The notes under the pieces: model-generated
Told to the model about the DNA's origin: nothing
The model's input: only the letters and a program-made list of their open reading frames with translations
The model's database searches: none
NCBI GenBank assembly: GCA_017654935.2
Contig: CM065687.1
Coordinates: 29,007,709 to 29,071,708, forward strand
DNA length: 64,000 nucleotides
From: Phymorhynchus buccinoides
Taxonomy: Eukaryota; Mollusca; Gastropoda; Neogastropoda; Raphitomidae
Reading direction: 5' to 3'
Shown here: positions 33,411 to 46,197 of the stretch, in pieces
How positions within the stretch are numbered: position 1 is the stretch's first letter
How the letters are laid out: every line of letters starts with the position of its first letter
Made by a program: the position numbers and the translations under genes

Positions 33411-34272
33411 AGACAGATAAAGAAGACAGATTCAGTAAAAAACGGAGAACAAAATATGAATTAGAGGAGAAGGGGTAGGAGAGAGAGTTAGGAGAGGGAG
33501 ATCAAACAAAAGCGACGTTTCCCAATGTTTGCTGGGGACAGTCACACATCTGCTATGTCCTCTTCCAAGTCTCTCTCCTTAGTGCATTGACCACGATTGT
33601 GTCAACACCAACGGACGGTTCAAATCTTGTAAGCAAGAGAAAAAGCGTGTGTGTGTGTGTGTGTGCGCGTGTACTGTGCGTGCGCATGTGTGTGCGAAAT
33701 GAAAGGGAGACAGGGAGGGTATTGTGAGTGTTAAAAGTGTTTGTATAGCACTATCCCAGAACCAAGTAAGAAGGTTCGGACGAGTGATGTCCCTTGCGTG
33801 CCCGGGTGATTTCCAGTCACACACACACACACACACACAGTGTCACGCACACGCACACTATGACAGTAAAGAGAAAGAGGAGCCGCTGTAGCTCAGCTCG
33901 TAATCCGTCATGGTTTGCGAGTTTTCCGTGGGTAGTTTGTGCACTTTAACAAGTACTTTGCCCCTGTAATTTGAGTAAACCACACCGGAAATCACTGTGG
34001 CCGACTCCGACACACCAGAGCAGGGGCAGATAACGCTAATTGATTGAATTTCGGGATAGGGCTATGTGCATCACTGTGTGTTTGTATAAATTATGTATGT
34101 ATACACGAGCACATAGGCTGTGTGTGCATGTGTATGCGCGCATGTGTGTGTGGCAGACAGTTCAAATTTTCTAAGCAAGAGAAAAAGTGTGTGCTTGCAA
34201 TTGCATGTGTGTGTGTTTTTGCATGTGTATATAATCTGATGCTATACATGTTCTTTAATTGAATGGGTAGAG
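33099..34272. other. Intergenic, GT/CA microsatellites, no gene
   Basis: (GT)n at 33371-33405, 33642-33668 and CA at 33815-33840. A weak SINE-head fragment (GTAGCTCAGCTCGTAATCC) lies at about 33893. Nothing coding was seen. Confidence 0.5.
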
Positions 34273-34431
34273 TAAAGGGCCAGCCACACGTCCACTAAAA
34301 TCGCACGACTGTACGATACGATTCGATCACGTGGTCTCGAAGCGCGAATCACATTTGTTCTTGGAGACCACGTGATCGAATCGTATTGTACAGTCGTGCG
34401 ATTTTTTAGTGGACGTGTGGCTGTCCCTTAA
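34273..34431. mobile_element. 159-bp hairpin MITE, copy 1
   Basis: The arms start TAAAGGGCCAGCCACACGTCC and are almost perfectly inverted around CGCGAATCACATTTG. Each arm carries GATCACGTG near the centre. A second diverged copy is at 63686-63843. Confidence 0.9.
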
Positions 34432-35250
34432 GAGATGGTCGGAGCCAGATTATGTTACATGCTCACTCTTGTTTTGGTTAGCTTGTCTCAGGTAATTTGT
34501 ACTGTCTGAAGAGCATTTCATTAACAGGTTTTACTGTAGTAAATATTGTTCTTATTTGGACAAAAATATCTTTGTTTAAATGCATAAGATTTTTAACAAT
34601 TTAAGGCATTAACTTTTTTTTACACTAAGATGCTAAATACTATTATATGCAATAACATCTGTGGGTTTGTTTTCCATACATGAGTATTGATTAAATCATT
34701 TTGTGCATTTGAGAGTGTGTTTGTCAATGGGTGATTTGTTTCATTGAACTCATTCGCATCGCAACGATTTTCAATCATTAAAAATACTCACAAATCACCC
34801 CAGCCATACACACAAACAAAACATACATAAACAAAAGGAGAAATGAAAGATGATTATGGGTTTTTACTTCAGGTTTAGACATAGGGAAGTGGTAGATCAG
34901 ACTTTTTTTTAATATATAGACTTTATATAGAAAAACTCTCCACACTGATTACACCGATTGGTTACCCCACAACAAACCACTACAAAAGCAAAGTCAGAGG
35001 CAAAATTGTGGTCTAAGGGAGCGAAGTGAGTTTAGAAGTGACCAAAGGTGCACACAGATTTACTTCCCTTGAAGCAAATGCATCAAATTGACAGCTATCT
35101 ATTAATTCCGGACATATATGTGACTTGAGTTAAACTTTTCAGACTTTTATAAGAGTGGTGGTGGTGGGGTTTTTGTCAGTATCTTGAAATAAACCTGTAG
35201 CATGCTTGTGTGTAGTTTTTGACACATGTACAAGTACCTACATGTTCAGC
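34432..35250. other. AT-rich intergenic, nothing recognised
   Basis: No coding or repeat structure was seen beyond short A/T runs. Confidence 0.4.
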
Positions 35251-35383
35251 ACAAGCAGGGCTCATAAGCACTGCTTGTGCTTATTGTATACGTTCGCCTC
35301 GTATACAATAAACCCAAGTTCAAACCTGGGTACAGGTTTTTTCCCCTCTCACTCTGCACTAAGCCTTACGGTCTGAACGTGGA

Positions 35384-35414
<31 letters not shown>

Positions 35415-35480
35415 CGTGTGCCCATGCACTTAGCACACATTAAACCCAGTGGCAACAAAAAAGTTGTCATTTAGTAAACA
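35251..35480 (+). mobile_element. SINE with conserved central domain, copy 1
   Basis: A tRNA-like 3' head with B box AGTTCAAACCTGG is followed by TTTCGGATGAGATGATAAAC and CGAGGTCCCGTGTGC. That central block is shared with the copy at 48700 (TTCGGATGAGACCTTAAACC, AAGGTCCC). Confidence 0.7.
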
Positions 35481-35951
35481 TTTACCCCACCTCACCCCCC
35501 CTTTCCTTCCTCAGCGACACAAAAATTGCATGCAAATATTTTTTTTAAATGCTGGCGCATCTCTGGCTGCGACGCGCTGTCCAGATGGGAGCAACCCGAA
35601 TTTCACAGACGCCTCTGCGACTATAAAGTAGCAGAAATACCAAATAAGTTCATAATGTCTTTTGTAAACCATTACACTGTATTTGTGCAGAGCATTATAA
35701 AAACACATTCAAAATATGCACTGCAAACCTTCACTAGAGCAACCATTAATAACATTACCTTTCTAAAACAGTTGTCTTACGCACAAGAGATAAAACTTTC
35801 AGTACACAGTGGAATAATTAGGGTGTGTGCACAATACACAGAAACCAACATGCATGTACCATCCGCAATCCGGCCCAAAAATCTGGAGGTAAAAAATATG
35901 AAGGTGTGTACAATTATACGCAGAAACCCATCCACAGACCCTATGACTGCA

Positions 35952-36194
35952 TTAACCCTTTCACCGCCAGCCATTTTTCAGCCCCAAAAATACCATTAAA
36001 CTTAGCTGGGTAGAGAAAATGTTTTATCTGCAATATTGGGAATTCCTCTGTGACATGTATAACATTAGGCCTATCCTTACCTCACAAAATTAAGAAAATA
36101 GGGTCTTCGGATAACAGGCCCTGATTTGACGACTTTTAATGACATAGGTGCTAAACCGTGGTGCATAAATGCGACATTGGCGGCGAAAGGGAAT
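35952..36194. mobile_element. TTAA MITE, third copy
   Basis: It begins TTAACCCTTTCACCGCCAGCC and ends TTGGCGGCGAAAGGG. The right TTAA has decayed to AATT. Confidence 0.75.
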
Positions 36195-36334
36195 TTTGTT
36201 TTTCTTAATTTGTGGATGGGAAGTGTGCATGAATTTCTGTAATATGTGCGCATGCCTTTACTTGTAACTTGTGTTCAAAATAGGAGAAAATGATCCTATA
36301 TTCATAATTTGCAATACAAATTGTACTTCAAAAC

Positions 36335-36697
36335 TTAACCCCTTGACTGCCAGAGAAAAGTTTTAAAACATTAATTGTACAAATCATGTCCTAAAAACGA
36401 CAACTGGCAAAATGCAGGCATGAAAACTAATGTTAAAAACAAAAGGAGATTTGCCAGCTGAGAAATCCTGAGAAAATCACATTTTCGGCAGAGAACATTT
36501 TGTTTGGGCGGAGATTCCTTCAATTAAGAAAACATTTTCGGTGGAAATGGCGGAGGTGCTTTCATGTCTGAAATTGATCTGGGGATGTAACTCTCTTGAC
36601 TGTTAGAGCAAAAGCCAGCATATCAGAGTTATTCCTCTTCATCTGATGACGTCATCAAGTCGGTACATGATACATTACATGGCAGTTAAGGGGTTAA
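36335..36697. mobile_element. TTAA MITE of a second family
   Basis: The ends TTAACCCCTTGACTGCC and GGCAGTTAAGGGGTTAA are inverted. The 363-bp interior is unrelated to the other TTAA elements. Confidence 0.78.
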
Positions 36698-38168
36698 GAG
36701 ATTATTCTATGTCCCATACACAACTTAAAATAATCAGAGGAATTGAGAAAAGATGCACAAAATCTCACACTAAAACTATTCATCATCATTTTAACTAATA
36801 AGTTTTCAAAACACCCTTTTCGTTTTCTTTTTTTTAAAGACACAATTACTTGTAATTAAAATTATAAAAATGTCTAGAACATGTTATTAAAATGGCCCAG
36901 AAACTTAATGGCTCTTTTTAAATAAATACAATAATGAAAAACATTACTGTAAAATGAATACATCAGGTTAATGTATTTTTATCAGTTTCATACACAAATG
37001 ACAAGACATACTCACTAGCTAACATAATAAAACTGATTAACTCTACACTCATTAAACACACACATGCTCGCACCAAAAAGACAGGTGACCACTAATTTTT
37101 AAATCAACAGAACAAATACAAAACCTCCATCTCCATGTTTATACATTGTGTTTTGACAACCATAAGCTTAGTTCTGATTGATAAACGTTTAAACTATAGA
37201 CATAGACACATGCACACCCTTAACAATTTTATCATGATCAAAGACCCATCTCTTATCAGTAGAGTTAATTTATTTATATAATCTTGCATACTCCTCTAAA
37301 CGTACAAAACACTTTTGTTCATCAATTTCCCCCTTTGGATGAATATAAATGGGACATAAAAAGAAAGTCTAAGCTATGTTTACACCATATCTGCAGATAT
37401 TTTTTTAAAATGCAATACTCTCTTCTGTTGACAATTTAATTACATAATCTTTACTGATACTCTTTAATTCAACATGAAGAACTTAAAAACAAAGTACTCA
37501 TAGACAAAGTAATCTTTCCTTTAAACTCATCCCCCCCCCCCCCTCGAGAATTTTTTTTGGGAAAAGTCTATGCTGTATTTGTAACTTACATTCCTTTTTC
37601 TGTTCTGATTAATTTAAATACCCCCCAACATTTTCAGATTATCCATAAAATCTCTTCTGCTATATTCTCTATCCATTCACTTTTTTTTAGTAATTGATAT
37701 AAACTTGTTATCCATTACACCATGATCACCGTCATTCTCTTTCTTCGTTAATCTCTCATTGCACACATTCATGGGTGCAACTTCACAAAATGAAAAAACC
37801 CTGAAAGGCCGGGGTCCAGGGGTAATGTCCCCCTGCAGTGGAAGCAAAAAATTGATTTGTGAAGGTATTTCAGTTTGCTTTTTCCACAATTTATACAAAT
37901 GCTTATTTTAAAGTGTTTTTTGAAAAATACAGTAGACACACAAAGATTTTGTTTGACAAATTCAGAAAAAAGGAACTCCTTGCATACCAGGAAAAGTGGC
38001 CCCCATGCACATTGCTGTTGGTGTAGGGCTGCTCTTGTGTTGGTGGGGCTAGTGCGTCTCTGGGTCCCAGTAACTCCTTTGAGCGTTTCTTTTTCACCCT
38101 TTACATCGTGATCGCTGTCATTCTGTCTTTCTTTCCCAGCTTGTCATTGCACACAGATAAAGTAGGGA
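36698..38168. other. AT-rich intergenic 3' of NitFhit, no gene
   Basis: Only homopolymer runs (C at 37532-37543) and short open frames without codon structure. It includes the unseen NitFhit 3' UTR. Confidence 0.5.
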
Positions 38169-41100
38169 TCAAGAGGACTCCCTGATGGCAGCCCTCATCA
38201 TAGCAGCTTCGTCGGCCCTCTGTTCCTTGCTGCGCAGACCTGGGGACTTGGCTGACAGTTCACGGTCATGTTTCTGGAGCTACAACACACACACACACAC
38301 ACAGACAGACACACACACATTAACGGATCTGTGAAAATACGCAGGCACACGTGTGCAGACAGGGCTCCCAATCGTCCCGCAAAACAAAGGGTCCCAGGGA
38401 CTCCTTCACTTACAGTATAGAGGGTCCTAGAGGCGGGATAGAGGGTCCCAGTGGCATTGCGAATGCTAAAAAGAATTTTTCTAGTGCATCCCTGGGACCC
38501 CCTGCACATTCTTTTAGAGGGTCCTTTAGAATTTTAGTACTTCATAGACCCCAAATGGGGGTCCCTGGGAGCCCTGGCAGACATTCACAAGTGCACAGAC
38601 AGACATGACTATGTACACACACAGACAATTCACAGGTGCACAGACATGAATATTCAGGTACACACACAGACAATTCACAGGTGCACAGACATGAATATGT
38701 ACACACAGACAATTCACAGACAGACATGACTATGTACACACACAGACAATTCACAGACATGAATATTCAGGTACACACACAGACAATTCACAGGTGCACA
38801 GACATGAATATGTACACACAGACAATTCACAGATAGACATGACTATGTACACACACAGACAATTCACAGGTGCACAGACATGAATATTCAGGTACACACA
38901 CAGACAATTCACAGGTGCACAGACATGAATATGTACACACAGACAATTCACAGACAGACATGAATATGTACACACACAGACAATTCACAGGTGCAGACAT
39001 GAATATTAATGCCCACACAGACAATTCACAGGTGCACAGACAAAAATTAATGTTCATGTACACACACAATGCTCATGACATATGGCTTGATGTAGACAAA
39101 GTAATGTACTCCTAAAATGGTTCATTGCTTTTCAACGGTTAGCACATATTTTACACCAAATGCTAAAGTTCACATCATGCACAAACAAAAATGATTAATA
39201 AACCCGACAATTCCACAGCCATGTACATTGATCTGAACAGCGCTTTACCTCGTAATATATATCATCGTTTTGTTCAAAGTCGCCCGCTCTCCTTGGTAGA
39301 ATATGAACATGGACATGCTGCAACATACAGAAATCAAGCAAATTACGACACTATCAAAAATGCACATAAGATATGTAGGGGTGCTAATTTTCTGGAACAC
39401 ACCGGAAATTCGTTTTCTGAAATAGCAAAACCTGTGGCTTCCGGTTTTTTTATAGTTAAGAACGGTAAAAAAAAAAATTGGCCCCAAAATCCAGGGATGA
39501 GAGACTAAACTAAATCGTCTTAATTGTATGCAATGACATATTTTTGTGGGAAACTTGGATAGGTTTGATGTAAAAAGTTTCATTGATTGTGAAAGTTCCG
39601 GGTTGGAGGATTTGGCATATCGTATTTTACGGACTACAAGGCGCATCTAATTATAAGGCGCACCCCCAAATTTTACACAAAATTCAGATTTTGTTATTAT
39701 AGTTTCTCACTACATTATCAGTCACATTATAGGGCGCAAGGGTCTGTCTAGGGGAAAAAAATCGCCTTATAGTCCGTACAATATGGTAACTTTCTTCTGA
39801 AGTTGACATTAAAAAAAAAATATTGTGCTGTCTAGCTCACTAGTTTTTATTCTCACTCGGCACTGGCCAGTTGCTTCCCCTTACAACCGTTTAGGACGGG
39901 CCATTCGACTAGGTTCGAAAACCCATCACCACAAAAAAGTTATGAAAAGTCATGGACTGATATTTTCAGATGAGATTACTAACACCATGCACTATCGTAA
40001 AATATCAGATATCAAATACCTTCGTCGTTTGTCTCCTATTGATGAAAACAGCTAACACATAGAAAGAAGGAAAATTTCACATTCCGATCTTTGACCCCCC
40101 TCTACAACCAAACCTGAATGTAAAGTCTGCAATGACTGGTTGATTTCAAGAGAGGCAAGGTCAAAGCAAACTGAAAATAGGTTATGACTTCGCACCGGAA
40201 AGCTGGTTACACGCCAGAAATCAAAACCTCTTGAAAACTCTTATGAGCCGGAGCTAAACGGTTGTGTGAACCATGAGCCGGATCCGGCTCATTCGTCCTG
40301 AGTGTGTTAATTTTTGGTTTTCACAATCTTTCATTTCAGGTTTTGGGTTTTTCCGGAATTCTTGCTTCAGGTTTTGGGGACCTCCTCGCACTAGCACCCC
40401 TGAAAATGATTTGTAAAAAATGTCATTCTTAGCATCCCTTCACCTCCAAACTGCATTGTAATTCGGTTTCTATTGTAAATAAAAATGGTTTCACAGTTAG
40501 CACACCTACACAGCATACAAATTGTTTACAGCGTTCATCACAAAAAAAGCCAATGGGATCGGACGACGTGCCGTCACACGCCTGTCATTACGTCCCTTTG
40601 CGTCTGTCTCCTGAAGAAGATTAACAAAGAACAATTCGTTGGTGAAATTAACAAACCTTGTATCTCGATTTTTTGGGGTTTTGAGTTAGATACATAGTCA
40701 GCTCTCTAATTTTTCCCGCCACCTTCCACCAAAAGCTCGTATCTCTAATGACTTTCTATCTGGGGTAAATGAGGTTGTGAAAATAGAAGAAAAACTCGTA
40801 AGTCCCAAATTCAGATCTAGTTAAGGACAAAAAATCGTATCTTCGTTCTTTTCAAGTCTAAAAAAAAAAAAAAAATTAATTTTAACGAAATGCAGGACTA
40901 AACTCGCAATGTCTTGAACAACATATTCATCATAGTTAATCAATTGTGGTCAACGCAGTTAATTTTTAAAACTTTATTTTTTCATTTTTCTCAAAACTAG
41001 CAAAATTGAGATATTTGAATTTCACCAAAAAATTTCACAGAATAACTCTGGAGAAACTCTAGGGAGGCGCATTAACTCTGGAGATCATGTTTCATCCAAT

Positions 41101-44100
41101 GCTTACTTTCACTGTCTGTCCGGCGTCCGGCCCATCCTGCACAGCCACAGTGACGGAGGAAGCGTCAAACTTTCTCTGGGTGATGCTGGACACGCGCTGC
41201 ACCAGGGTGAACAGGTCAGACACCTCTGCCTGCGTCAAGTCGCTCAATCGCTCGGCTGGACGTAGCGATGCCACCAACATGTCTGTGTGGCAGTGCGTCA
41301 AGGTCCTGGATAGTTCTTTTAGCCATCAAAAGGTTAACAATGACAAAAGTGGTTTAATTCCATAGGCCATCAGCCCCAAGAATTGAAACATTACATTTCT
41401 GCAATTAAAAGGTTGACAAGAGGTGAGCAAGTGAAAAGGACAACAGCAAGATAATTTACTTTAAACAGTTTTTTTATTATTAAAAATGAGTTTGAGCAAA
41501 CAAAAACAAACTTGGCAAAGAATCCAGATGAATCTGATAATAATCGTTTAGCTTACTTTTAAAAAAAGTACATGTAATGAATTTGGGCTTCTTAAAAAAA
41601 AAAACGAAGTGGGAAATGAAACCTCCCCGTTAAGTTACTGTGGACAAAAAGTTTGTTGTGGATCCAATGGGGCTTTGTACTACGTCTTGGCAACACGAAA
41701 GGCCAAGGGCGATAATTTTTGGAGCGACTTGACCATGCCACCTAGTGACAAGTCAGGGGCAGATAATTTTCTGTGGCTCTATACTACTAGTTCCTGACAG
41801 GCAAGGGCGATAATCTTAAGTAGGTGGCGTTCACGTCTCAGTGCACGAGACAGGGGCAGAGAATTTTCAGTATAAAGCCTCATTAAAGACTCATCAGCTT
41901 ACGTTTTTATCCTTGTCAGCAGAATTAAATATGAAACAGGATATGTTTGATTTAACAAACCAAAAGAAAATTAAAACTGAATGTCTTCTTACGAGCAATA
42001 GTACAGTCCTTAAAACCAGAGTTTGCCATTTTTACTTTACACTCAAACTTCTTTATCTTTGTTACTTTATTACTTGTCTCTCTTTCCTTCTATTTTCTAC
42101 TCTATCCCAGACGACATTTCTGTAATAGATTTTAACTGACCTCTCGTTTGCCCGCACGTGTACCGAATTCCACAACTATTTAGGAGTGATGTTTATATAC
42201 ATGGTGATTTAAATATTTCTGTTTCTTTACCTCGTTTAAAAAAATGATAACAAAATAAATGGGAATTTCTGTTTTGCTCTGTCTCTAGAATTCAAAACAA
42301 TCCATGTGAGATTGCATAAATGTTCCCCTGTTTTCTAACCCCAATCCTTCTCCAGGAACATAAGCAACTGTAATTATATGCATACAAGGCTTCTTTTGAA
42401 CAAACAACACATCGTTGATGACATTCAAAAACCTTGTATCTTGATTTTGGGGGGTTTTGAGTTAGATACATAGTCAGTATTCTAATTTTTCCAGCCACCT
42501 TCCACCAAAAGCTCGTATCTCTAACGACTTTCTATCTGGGGTAAATGAGGTTGTGTAAATAGAAGAAAAACTTTAAGTCCCAAATTCAGATCTAGTTAAG
42601 GACAAAAAACTCGTATCTTCATTCTTTCAAAGTCTAAAAAAAAGAAAAATTCAGTAATTTTAACAAAATGCAGGACTACGCTAGTAATGTCTTGAACATA
42701 TTCATCATAGTTAATCAATTGTGGTCAACGCAGTTAATTTTTAAAACATTTTTTTTTCATTTTTCTCAAAACTACCAAAATTGAGATACAAGGTTTTTGA
42801 ATTTCACCGACGACATTCCATGCATAAACTAAGTCAAGGATACGTCCAGGCAGAACAGGTTTGATGTTGACAAAAGCAATGGAGTGTGCAGAGCGAGCAA
42901 AGACGCAACTGGACTCCAATGTCACATGGCCAAACTGGTATTCTGCTTGATCATCAATTCCATCTGGGATGGAAAAAAATGCACAACATTATTAACTTCT
43001 CACCCCCGTGGGGATACCTTTTGTATAAATAGTTCCCCCACCTTCTGGAAGTTCTGTGCTTGTAACTTCCTCTAATCTGCCACTCTCTTTGACTCTGCCT
43101 TTTCCCTTTGCTTACTGTCATCTACTATCTTTCTGCCTTACCGGTCCATTCTCCTGCCTTTTTTCAAGAAACACTTTCAAAAAGATTTCCTCCAGCCGAA
43201 GCCGGACTTGCTGGGCCTAACTATTTCTTAGTTAGGCGCATAATGGCAGCATGACGCATCTGCGCTCATAATTGACAGGAAACTGTCTGAGCGATCGAAT
43301 AAGAAAAAGAAGAAGATTAACTTCTTCAGTACTGACGACGTATATATACATCCTCTATAATGCTTCAGTACTTGCCACTGGTATACTTTGCTGCTAAGTC
43401 ACGATTTTGCTGCATTCAAAAAATTGGTGGCGCCTGTGCTGTTAATAGCCGGCACAGAAGGATGTTTAAAAGGGAAAAAATGTGTCTTTTTAATGTGTAT
43501 ATGAAAGTTATCGCACTCACCATAAAGCGAAGTTTGGAAGTTATGAAGTGAAGCATAGGTGAATATAATTGCATTCATATAATAGGAATACACATTAGTT
43601 TTACATTGTCAACCAAGTAAGCATTACTGCATATTCTGTTTTGCATTTTTCTTAGACAGAGTGAAGGGGGGAAAAGCAAGGAGACATATGTGTTTAAATC
43701 CTCTTTAAACGTCCTTATTTTGCAATGCAATGGATTTTTCATTTCATTTTCCAGCAATTGAATTTAACCTCAAAATCTTTATAATAAAAAAATAAAAGTG
43801 GGGTGTGGGTGGGATAAATGACTTGGCAGATAGTGGCAAGCTTGTCATAATTATGTTTCTTGTTTCTCCATTAGATTTATTTGTAGTACGACTGTGTAAC
43901 ATTGAAAAACAAGAAGAATTTTATGCCAATGATGAAATGCAAGATTTTAGCATGACCGTATAAGTACTATAACATTGAAAAACAAGAAGAATTTTATGCC
44001 AATGATGAAATGCAAGATTTTAGCATGACCGTATAAGTACTATAACATTGAAAAACAAGAAGAATTTGATGCCAATGATGAAATGCAAGATTTTAGCATG

Positions 44101-45452
44101 ACCGTATAACATTGAAAAACAAGAAGAATTTTATGCCAATGATGAAATGCAAGAATCCGTTCCTTGCTTCATGCAAACTCACCTGCACAGCACTTTAGAG
44201 CAAAGACCTGCGGGTAAAGGTCATGACGTCTGTGACTCTGCACTGGCATTTCTTGTCGGATTTTTGCCAAGTAGCTCAAGTCTATCTCTGCCACAGCCAC
44301 GTCTGTACCTTCCCTGCACTGGGCTACTACAGTACCCCAGGGATCTACGATCTGGAAAAAATGATAAACACATAATAAATAAATAAACATCCCATACTAA
44401 CAAATGTGCACATAGTGGTATATATTAAACAATAGCACACGCCTGCTTTTGAGCATAACTCATGCACAAAATCAGACTTGATAACAACATTTACAACTTT
44501 CATTTAGGAGTTACTAAAGTAACAGAGCCATCTGATACCTAATCCCCCCAAAATTGGGAAAGAGATAAATATGCTCACTCATCAATGATACTTCACCACT
44601 CCACTATCATACTCCTAGTCCTACAAAGGCAGAAACAAACGCTGAGACGAATGAACAACTCTTATGTTCATGATTGTGTCATCGAAATGCCATGTTACTG
44701 TGGCAGTAAATTAATCTTAAAGTGTCAAAGAAAAGCAATTCTGACCATTTATTAAACAAACAGACCTACACAAGCCTTTAGCATTGTTTTTTTTACATAC
44801 AAAACTGCACCAGGACACGCCCATAACACTATTCTTTATCCTACACATTCCCATGGCATGTCCATACAACTTTTAATCCTATACTTTACCATGGCATGTC
44901 CATAAGAAGATCTCTTGGCGTTGTGCTTTCCTGTCTGAGCCGCGGCGATGACATAGCACTGGTTTTCAATGGCGCGCGCTCGGAGCAATACTTCCCAGTG
45001 AGCCATGCCAGTAGTCTGCGTGAACGCTGAGGGGTACGTCAGAATGTCGGTTCCCTGATGAGTCAGCGCTATTGACAGCTCGGGGAAACGCACATCGTAG
45101 CACTGAGTTGTTTGTTAAAGAAGACTGGGGACACTGCAGAATACCCATGCAGAGCGTCGGAATCATATTGTCAGGGGTCCCGGGTCAATGACACAAATTT
45201 GCCCGTCACTTTGAGCAACCAGGGTTCACATGACTTACGAAGAGTGAAAACAATCTGAAGCTCATAGTTCATTAATTGCCCCTTATTCTGGAAATTGACC
45301 TCTCATTTTCTGTAGTCAGGGGTCATATGAATGATAGTGATATGACCCATGAAGTTTGAGAATAATCTGAAGCACTTTCAATGGGTACCAAACATGCGAA
45401 AAGAATTTTGATTTAAAATACAGCTAAAATTTCAATCAAATTCCGGTTGAAT

Positions 45453-45497
<45 letters not shown>

Positions 45498-46111
45498 ACA
45501 CACACACACACACAAACACACATACACACACACACACACACTCACTCTCATTCACTCACTCACACAGACAGACACACACACATGCGCGCACACACACACA
45601 CACACACAAATCTTAAACATACAGGAATGAGCAGCTTAGTAGCAACACCACTGCACAGCCAAGAAGATGGGACCGCAAAAACAAACAAAAAAGAAAGAAA
45701 GAAAATACGCACACTGGAACAGTCAGTAAGGATACCGTAGACAGGGCTACTCTACCCACAGGGGTGGAAACAGGACTGACTATGCTTTTCCCAGGAATGG
45801 TGTAGTCGCTCTCACAGAGTCGCACACGACCTTGCAGGTCAAGGTCAAACAGGTGGCTTTTGCTGTATGTGGCCACAATATTCCCTTGGCTGTCGATGAC
45901 AAGATGGGTGTTGAGAAGTCTTCTGCTGTCATTTTCTGTTCCCTGGTTGAGGAAAATGTTTTATTATGATGTAACAGAAGTTGATAAAGTTAGTTGAAAA
46001 GTTGTTAAAGTTGGTTTTTAAAAAACAGTTAAAACAAGCTTGATAAAGTTGGATGCTGAAGACATCAAAGTTATAAAAGGTGTGTGTGTGTGGTGTGTGT
46101 TTATGTGTGTG

Positions 46112-46197
<86 letters not shown>

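Noticed and set aside
36698..38168. Gene between EBP and NitFhit
   Set aside because: Only short frames without domains, splice logic or codon structure.
38585..39115. Repetitive HRHEY/THTDNSQ protein
   Set aside because: It is a minisatellite inside NitFhit intron 8, open in several frames by virtue of period and composition.
44168..44390. NIT frame reading on past 44183
   Set aside because: A strong donor (CAG|GTGAGT) at 44183/44182 fits in phase with the FHIT exon at 42963. The extension is intron.
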